A DNA stretch of 64,000 nt, from positions 186,001 to 250,000 of the forward strand of contig JAPTHN010000155.1 of the NCBI GenBank assembly GCA_026936325.1, given 5' to 3'. The position numbers and the translations under genes were made by a program. This stretch comes from Platynereis dumerilii. Taxonomy: Eukaryota > Annelida > Polychaeta > Phyllodocida > Nereididae. Positions 23,101-32,100 of this stretch are shown here, in pieces. The first letter of the stretch is position 1; each line of letters begins with the position of its first letter. The notes beneath the pieces were generated by a model. That model was not told the DNA's origin. It did not search any database and saw nothing but the letters and a program-made list of their open reading frames with translations.

Positions 23101-26100
23101 GTAATCTTCTAAAGGTGTTATTCGCTGAAGGTTTGCTGCTGGGTAGCCTATGTTTAACTAAATATTCAGATACCCATGTTTTATATTCCAGACATCCATA
23201 TCTTCACATAATCTGTAGGCTTGACGGTTCAACATATTTTTCTGCCGTATCGTTACAATCAAATTAAAATTTCAGTTCATCATAATATTACAGACAGTGG
23301 GGAGGTTTATATCGTACACACTAATTATATCTAGCTATGCATTTTGTGTTTTGAAATGTTTACAACTTAACAAACAATGAATGAAAATTGCCAGTATACT
23401 TTGAGACAAGACAAGCTATATTTATTATAATTTTTTGAAAGAATTTTCTTATTTCTTTTCAGTGACCAAACCTCATCATCGAAAGATGATATGGAACAGA
23501 GCACCCTGTCATGGTCCGAAATATTTCGTCATGCCAGGAAAAAAATAGACACCGGATTTGGGGAATGTAAGGTTTTTTGGTGAATGCATACTATTTGAAG
23601 CACACTGTGGGTATTTGCATTCGCCATTTGGGCATGGAAAAAGTGCTAACCCATGTAACTGAATATTAAAAATATCAACAAAATATGTTGAAATCCCTGT
23701 TTTTTATGATTTTGATGCCAGATCCTCTAATTTGGCCTACACCTTACTAAGGCAGAACTCTCCCCTTTTAATGTTTCATCCTGCAACCATTGCCCTCATT
23801 TCTTACCCTAATCCTCATTTTATTTCTTACCCTATTCCTTCATCTCTTACCCTTATCAATCAGATTTTACCGTCATCCTTCAGATCTTACCTTCATCCTT
23901 CAGCCGTTGCCCCCATCCTTCATTTCTTACCCTAATCCTTCATTTCTTCTCATCCTTCATTTTTTACCCTAATCCTTCATTTCTTACTTTCATCTTTCAT
24001 TTTCAGCTCTTACCCTCATTCTTCACTCGTACCTTCATCCTTTAGCCGTCACCCAAATCCTTGATTTCTTACCCTAATCCTTCAGTTCTTACTCTCATCC
24101 TTCAGCCATTACACTCATCCTTCAGTTCTTACCCTCATCCTTAAATTCTTTCCGTCATCCTTCAGCTATCACCCTCATATCCAGCCCCTACCTTCATCAT
24201 TAAACAATTACCCTCATTCTTTATTTCTTAAATTCTTACCCTCATCATTCAGCTATATTATCCTCATCCTGCTGCTCATACCTTCATCCTTCAGAAATTT
24301 CTCTCATCCTGCATTTCTTACCTTTGTCCTTCCTTTCTTATCCTCATCCTTCATTTCTTACCTTCATCATTCAGCTCTTACCCTCATCCTTCAGTTTTTA
24401 CCCTCCTCCTTCAGCAATTACACTCATCCTTCATTTCTTACAATGATCCTTCTGTTCTTGCCCCATCCTTGCAATTCCTCACTACTCAGCTCACTCTAAA
24501 TGTAAATCACTTCAAATTAGCTAGACAGTTTGAATAAGATATTTAAATCTATCCTTCCTTACCTTGAATTTTCCTGTGTCTAAAAGAGCTTTCATTGGTT
24601 TTTCCAGCAATGAAGGTGATAAAGGAAAGGACAAAAACAAAGGAAAAGCGTCAATGGGCAGTCCCATGCAGAGTCACATTCGTCCGAGGGATGTCAGCTT
24701 TCCAGCTCTTTCTTGGATTCTGCTGCATCGTTATTGCCCTTGTTGGTCTAGCAGCAGCTTTCGATGTAAAACAGAGGATCACCGAGGATGCCTTTGATGA
24801 CTTAAGGGTTAGGATCTGTTTTCAAAATGCATGCTTGCCTGTTTATGGGGCTGTATTTAAGCAGAGAAAACAGTACCTGTTTTTCAAAGATACAGTTTGT
24901 CTCCATAGAAAAAATAATAGATCTATATGCAGCAATAAAGCCATTTATGTAAGGGGGGGAGGGTTAATATCTGAAAAAAATGGGTGATGTGGCTTTGATT
25001 TCGAAATATGAAATCGTGAAAAAAATAGTGTCTCAATTTTTTGTGAAACCCTACCTTTTGTTAAACTAGATTTCCTATCAGGACAGGGTAAAGTAGATTG
25101 AAAAGAAATTTTAGGAGATACATAGAAGGTTTTTGGGAGTGGTGATGACAGATTTTAAGTAATATAATGAGTCAATGGGTTGACACTGCTGACTTGACAG
25201 GTTGACGGATTGATGTGTTGATGGGTTGACAGGATGAAGGGTTGACTGGTCAACAGGTAGAAGGGTTGTAAGGTTTCAGAATATGGCCATTTATTTTTAA
25301 CAAATATTTTTAAAATTTTTTTTCTAATTGTGCTTGGAGACCATAAAACAATCATTTTAAACAATCCGCATTTTATAGGTGTCATACAACAAATGTTCAG
25401 ATATGACCCACATTTTAAATTAAACGGAAATGCTGTGAATAGAGGTTTGGATAGGGTGTTAGAAGTCAGAGATAGGGCTGTAAAGTAAAAATAAATCATT
25501 AAGAGTGAAAACAAAAAGAATGATGCGTTTATAACGTGATCTGTTGAGAATTGACGGAGTCTATAAAAAAAGAAAATCTGAATCACACCGTGAGCTTTTT
25601 GGAGGTATATATTTTTCACGATTTGGCATGTACACGAATTTGTAAACTGCAAAAACGAAAATATACATGAATTTAGCATTCGTGTGAGTGTGAAATATTG
25701 CTATTCACGAATTTGTGTAAGTATAATTACGAACATTGCAACCTTAAACTTGGCTAAAACTAACCCTAAACCTAATTTTAACACTAAACCCTAATTATAT
25801 AGCACTTCCACGAATGTTAGTATTGGCAAATACACACGAGCACCTATGTCCACAATCTCGTGCATGCTCGTTTTTACACCTCCACGAATTCGTGAACATG
25901 CCAAATAATGAAAAATATATGCATGGCTTTTTGTGATGGGAAATGACATCACATGGCCATCACAACATACCATCCACCATTTTGAATCAACATGAAATGG
26001 GATTTTTGGAATGTTGATATGAGGTCTTTTCTCTGAACATTCAATGTACAGTATCATTTCTAAATGTGGCTCAATTTAGCTGTCTGCAGTTTACTTGTCC

Positions 26101-29100
26101 TATCCCTAGCTGTCCCTAACTATCCACTGCTATTCTTTTTCATACAATGAAATCCTTTACCCCTTGTTTAAACAACAGTTATTGTAGATAGCTATTAGGG
26201 TGGTCCAAAAAAATATATGTCCTAATTTCATTGATGGTACCCTTAACTTTTTTCCTTTGACCATGTGGAAGAAGTGTGCAAAATTTCAGCCAAATTGATT
26301 AATATTTAGAGGTGGCTCATCAAGGTTGAAGTTTTGCTATATTTAGCATTAAAACACCTATATCTAAATAGTGAAAATTGTGTAAAATCATATTTTTTTT
26401 CATTTGAGGCCTATTAAGGCACTAACCAACTGAGGAAAAAGCAACATAACACTTGTATGTATATCTTCCTCTCCACATTAAAAAAAAAAAGGATTTGTCA
26501 CTTACATCATTAAAATTCTAATGTAAATTGATGTGTATTGGGTGAGAATTTGGCAAAATTGGTACACCAATATAGATTTATAAATAAATATTAACATTCA
26601 ATGGAAAGGTTTTTGGATCATGACTGAGTCATGCCATACTACTTTCAATAAATTGTTCTAGTCCAGCATGATAAAGAATGTAAATCCCATCCTCTTGGTT
26701 GGTTATTGTTATAAATGGCCCCTATCCCCAGATAAGCCAGTCTTGGAAGTTTCTCAATCCCGGAAGCTTCAGATGTGAACATTAACATGATTAGTTTACC
26801 TAATACAGGGTGTCTACAGAAAAAAAGGACAATAAGCTCAATTTGATTTGTTCCCAGTTCATTTTGTGCCAAGCATCATTATACAACAAAACATGATTTG
26901 TACAGTATATGAACAGTATAATCAGAAGAGTCAAATAACCCTATATTCGCACCCCTTGCAGTGGTAACTCTCTGCAGATGAGACCAAAATGATATGAAAA
27001 CATGTTTGATGCACTCCGCCAAAATTTTGCCCCATGCAGACATGATGGAGGCCTTTAACTTTACTTCGAGGGTTGGGATAACTTGCTGGATGCTGTCTCC
27101 CAATTTGCCGATACTGAGTAATCCACTAGGTCCAGCTCAGGAGACAAGGGGTGGCACTCTACCTTGCTCAGCAGGTTGGTTTTGAGGCACTCCTGAGTCT
27201 TCTATGCAGTATGAACTGGTGCTCCACCTTGTTGGAAGATGATGTTGCCACAAAATGAGTTTTTTGTCTGACGCCATGGCATCACAAATTCTTTTACAAT
27301 GTTTTTATAAGCATTTGCATTGATTCCGGTGCTCTGATCAATGACTATTTGAGACAATTTTGTTATTTTATTGTCATCAGATGACTCAACGTTTCAGACC
27401 AAGTGTTAGGTCCCTAATTTGAATTGTCGGCAGCTGGAGCATCAGCAAATGTCCCACTACTCACAAATGATTCATTCCTTCTCTTACAAGCACCATAAAT
27501 GGTGATGAATTTCTCATCAACAATGAGGAAGACAGGACAACCGTACTCAGCTTGAAGCAAACGTCAGTACTTTTGCATACCATGCTTCCGTTTTGCCTTT
27601 AGTATTGATCTAATTCACAAATTAACATATTTGCAATAGATCTAATATGACTGACCATCAAATCAACTCTTATGTCAAGACTTGTCACCAAATTCTGAAC
27701 TTATATGAGTACAAAAACGAAGACAAGTGACTGTCCTCTTTTTCTGTAGACACCCTGTACAGTTTGAGCTGTTTGACACCTTATTAAATTTGTAAGACCA
27801 ATCAGTTGTGAAGGCGGTTCTTACAATCCAAAAGCATTTTTCCCCTGCTATTGTCAGTCACAGTACAAAGTTTGAGGCAGTTTATCTTTTGCAGGGATAC
27901 CTGTTTGGGAAAGACAACTTACTGTGTTCTATTATCAAAGAACTAACTTTGATTTTATGAGTACTTAATAACTTTTGAGCAGGGATCTTTGCATAACCAA
28001 CACAATTATTTCTAGGGTATCTCTAATTTCCATAGGTGCGCATGAATTACTTGGCACATAAAACTTAGACATTCGTCCAAGATCTCGCCTAAGAATTATT
28101 AATAGGTCATTTGCATACTGGTATATATTGAATGTGGAACATGTAGTTGAGAAAGATGGAATTGCTACCTGCACCTCTTTTTAAAAAGTTTCTGTAGCAT
28201 GTGTCAAAATACCACTTGGCCAGAAATTGAGAAAAGATGTTGAGAACATCACACTATCAAAAGTCACGGCAGCTTTCTATTACACAGTACATTGAATCCT
28301 TCTGATGTCTAGTGAATTACCTTCTCTGATTAGATCCCATACTATTTTTCATGCTGGACTATAATAATTTATTGAAGGTAGTATGGCATGACTCAGTCAT
28401 GATCCCACAACATTTATTTTATGATCCTTTCCATTAAATTTTGATATTTATTAATAAATCTATATTGGTGTACCAATTTTGCCAAATTTTCGCCCAATAC
28501 ACATCAATTGACATAAGAATTTTAATGATATAAGTGACAAATCACTTTTTTTAAAACCTGGATAGGAAGATATACAAACAAGTGTTATGTTGCTTTTTTC
28601 CTTAGTTGGTTAGGGCCTTATTAGGCCTCAAATGAAAGGAAAATATGATTTTACACAATATTAACTATTGAGATGTAGGTGTTTTAATGCTTTTAATACT
28701 TCAACCTTGATGAGCCACCTTTAAATATTAATCAATTTGGCTGAAATTTTGCACACTTCTTCCACATGGTCAAAGGAAAAAAGTTAGGGGGTACCATCAC
28801 CACATTTCACACTTTAATTATTTTCCATTGGATGTTGGACCACCCTAATAGCTATGCATAGATATAGGGAGAGGTTTAGCTAAGTTTAGCTTCAAATAGC
28901 TATGGATAGATAGCTAAGGCTAGATTTTAAATAAGGAGCCACTCTTATAAATTTGTACAGTATCTTTGAAAAGCTCACAGAGATATCACAGTGAGGTCAA
29001 ATTGTTGACTGAGTGGGCCACTGCTTGATTTTACATGAAGCGACCCAGGAATAACTGTTATGTAATAAAACCCCATGACAGTGTAGTTCACAGCTATGAA

Positions 29101-32100
29101 CATCATGAGTGTCAGGTCTGCTCTGAAGGACGAGTGTTATTCAGAAGCAGACCTGACATGAACAGCTGTGAACTACACTGTCATGGGGTTTTATTTATAT
29201 CCCACAATGTCTTTATCAGTGGTTTTTTACTAAATTTTAGTGTGATAACTTCAAATTCTCCCAAGTTAGGAGCAGCAGTTTGTTGTGACGTCACCAGCTG
29301 CCCATTGTGATGTCATGACAGTTTGTTGTGACGTCACCAGCTGCCCATTGTGATGTCATGACATAAACAATCGCGGCCCATTGTTTGTATAACAACGTCA
29401 GATAATTGATTTCATTGAGTTCACTAGGATGAACTCAATGGTGTGAACTTAATGTTTTTTTCATGGTGTTCACTGGCAATTGCGGGATATTATTAAATAA
29501 CATAGTTTTTAGAAATTGAAGGTCTGCATTTTAGGCTTTGCTGGTGTCTGAAATATCTACTGAAATTTGATACGACTTAAAATAATTTTCCATTGACAGT
29601 ATAGATTCAGGGACTTCCATGAAGAATTGATTAGGAACATGAGCGACATTGCATGGAAGGAGAGGGAGAAAATGACTAATTTCTACAAGGAATTGGTTAA
29701 GAACACGACCAAAATTGCCGAGAAAGATAGACACGACATGTGGGAATTCCACCTGAGATTGCTCAAGAAAGTGACTGTCACTGCCAAGAATGAGAAAAAG
29801 GCGCTTATCGAACAGTGCCAAAATAAAACAAAAAACAGGGCATCGGACAACCCGAATGAGAAACAGTCAACCAAAAGTAGATCCCTCGACGTTCTTGCAA
29901 GTAGACCGCACAAAGCAATACAATTACCCATCGCTGGGTCAGACTACACCACTTCGTCATCTCCCTATGCACGACTCGAAGACCTGGACAAGTATGGTGA
30001 CCCCCCTGCATCACATCTGAAGGATTACGATGAGTGGGACTTTCCAAAGTTTAGCATGAAAAGTTTTTTGCACTTTTCACCAACGTATTCTCCTGATATA
30101 TGTTACAGACATCAATACTTATGTTACGGGTATCGTGATACCGCGGAAGAGGATATAAAGCATGCAAAACTGATCATAGATTATCTCTGTGTACCGGCCT
30201 GGACTGGGATCATGGTATGTTGAGATTTATTTTTTGTTTTATTATCCCTTCATTTAGAAGTTAGTAGGCAAGAGTGTAAATTCAAGGCCGAAGGCCCAAG
30301 CTTGATTGGCCAATTTCGCCCAACAAGCTTCTAGAATGTTTTGAAGGGGAGAGGAATATATGGCCAGCCAGGAAGAGGTTATGCCGGAGTTGAGGTGGAG
30401 GTGGGAAAGGGGCAAGGGAGGCACCCGTGGGTTGTCTGGACTCATCTGAAAAAGATGCCCTTCATTTGACCAGATCAGCTATCCTAAATAGTTAAAAGGG
30501 GTAGGGTACAGATACGAGAACTTGACACATTGAAACTCGCATTGTTACATTTATGTTGTTGCTTATTTTTATTTTCTTGCTGGTCATGAGTACCTACTTC
30601 AAATCAATTCAAATAAAAGGATCAAAAAGGATGAGTAACTCTTTTGGGTTACTGTTTAGGTACACTCCTGCTCAAAAGTATGGAATACTTTTTTTGGAAA
30701 AAAATTGTCAAATAAAAGTAAATTTCAGAGTGTGAATTTAAGCAAGGCCCATTGTAAAGGTCAAGTCATATCCTTAACCACTCTTTCAAAGCCTCAACTA
30801 CATTTTTTGCAAAATTTGTTAATGTTTGGTTGAATGCACCTCACCCTAAAAAATTCCCTGAAATTCCATATTTCGTGCTGGTGTAACTTTTCCTGGGGTT
30901 AACACTGCAGCATATGTTTTAAATGACAGCTCTTCCCTTTAGCAGTCACTGGAAGTAGTTCCGATGCAGTCACACCATCATGTGCTCTAGCATAAGTTGG
31001 TGAAGTTATGAATTTCAATGGAAAATGTTGAAGTATTCCATATTTATGAGCAACAGTGTACTTTGTTATCCAATAGATAGAGTAATCTGGCTATATGTAA
31101 GACTCATAATACCAATGGACAACATCACTGCTGGTTGATTGGTTCTGATGGCCGTGATGTAATCTTCTGGTAATATTGGTATTTTAAAATCAATTTTGTA
31201 TAGAAATACATTAAACATCAAAATGAAAACATTTAATGGATAAAAACAGAAATTTAACTATAAAAGTTTGTGCGCTTGGCACTTAACCTACAGTACCTCA
31301 ACAAAAGTGGTTACGAAATACATATATAGAAACTCTCTCATCTCCATTGCAACAATATAATAATTTGTCTGGATAATATATATATGCTGGGTGCCTTTTA
31401 CGGGGTAGTTTACATGAAGGCTATTAGAAAAGAGAAAAAGTTCCAAATATTGAATCTTCAGATTCTCGTTGTTTGATCTTTCAGTACATCATCACTGGCT
31501 TAGTGGGACTGAGGATGATGGCATCCAAGAAGACAGTGGTGTTTTTGCAAGTGGTAGGTCATTGAACAACTACAATATTCAGCATTCCTAAATCCTTAAA
31601 ATATGTTCTAAGAAAGTTCTGTAAAGTCCTGGAAAAGTAATTTAAAACAGAAACAATCTTGAATATACGTTTTAATAAGTATTTGAAAATCTGTTGTCGC
31701 ATTCCTGATATCGTACAATTTCAGAGTCATAGCGGCACCGTCTTGAATTTCCTGGGTGCCATTTTGTTTGCTCCTGGAATGTTGGCTGTGGGAATATTGC
31801 AATGGCACTTTGGTGGCCAACAGGTTAAGTATTACTCCTTTATACATTCCTATCTTATCACTGTGACAGTGTATATTTTAAACATAATAACTGGGACCAA
31901 ATGGTCTCCCAGTTGACAGATCTAGTCTCCCAGGCATTGCCAAATTGGTAAAACTTGGAGAGCAATTTATTCAAGGACTGCCTCAATTATTGCACATATT
32001 TTGTTATTGATAGTAAAAGGGCAGGAAAGATGAGTAGGTTCTTGAGGTTTCTAGCCTAATTGAGTTCCATTTGCTTCACCACTTTTCAGCATGACTATCA

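Noticed and set aside
23732-23972. Pro/Leu/Ser-rich open frames
   Set aside because: Translations of the pyrimidine-rich minisatellite in intron 2.
25155-25679. 174-codon minus-strand open frame
   Set aside because: Phe/Leu/Ser-rich translation of AT-rich DNA and the GGGTTGAC repeat, with no recognisable domain or exon borders.
25740-25800. Telomere-like CCCTAAACCTAA words
   Set aside because: Too short and irregular, and present as the normal centre of a miniature element that also occurs at 36.4 kb.
29035-29310. 91-codon open frame across the hairpin
   Set aside because: Runs through the palindrome and the CRE duplicates. Protein has no recognisable feature and no splice context.
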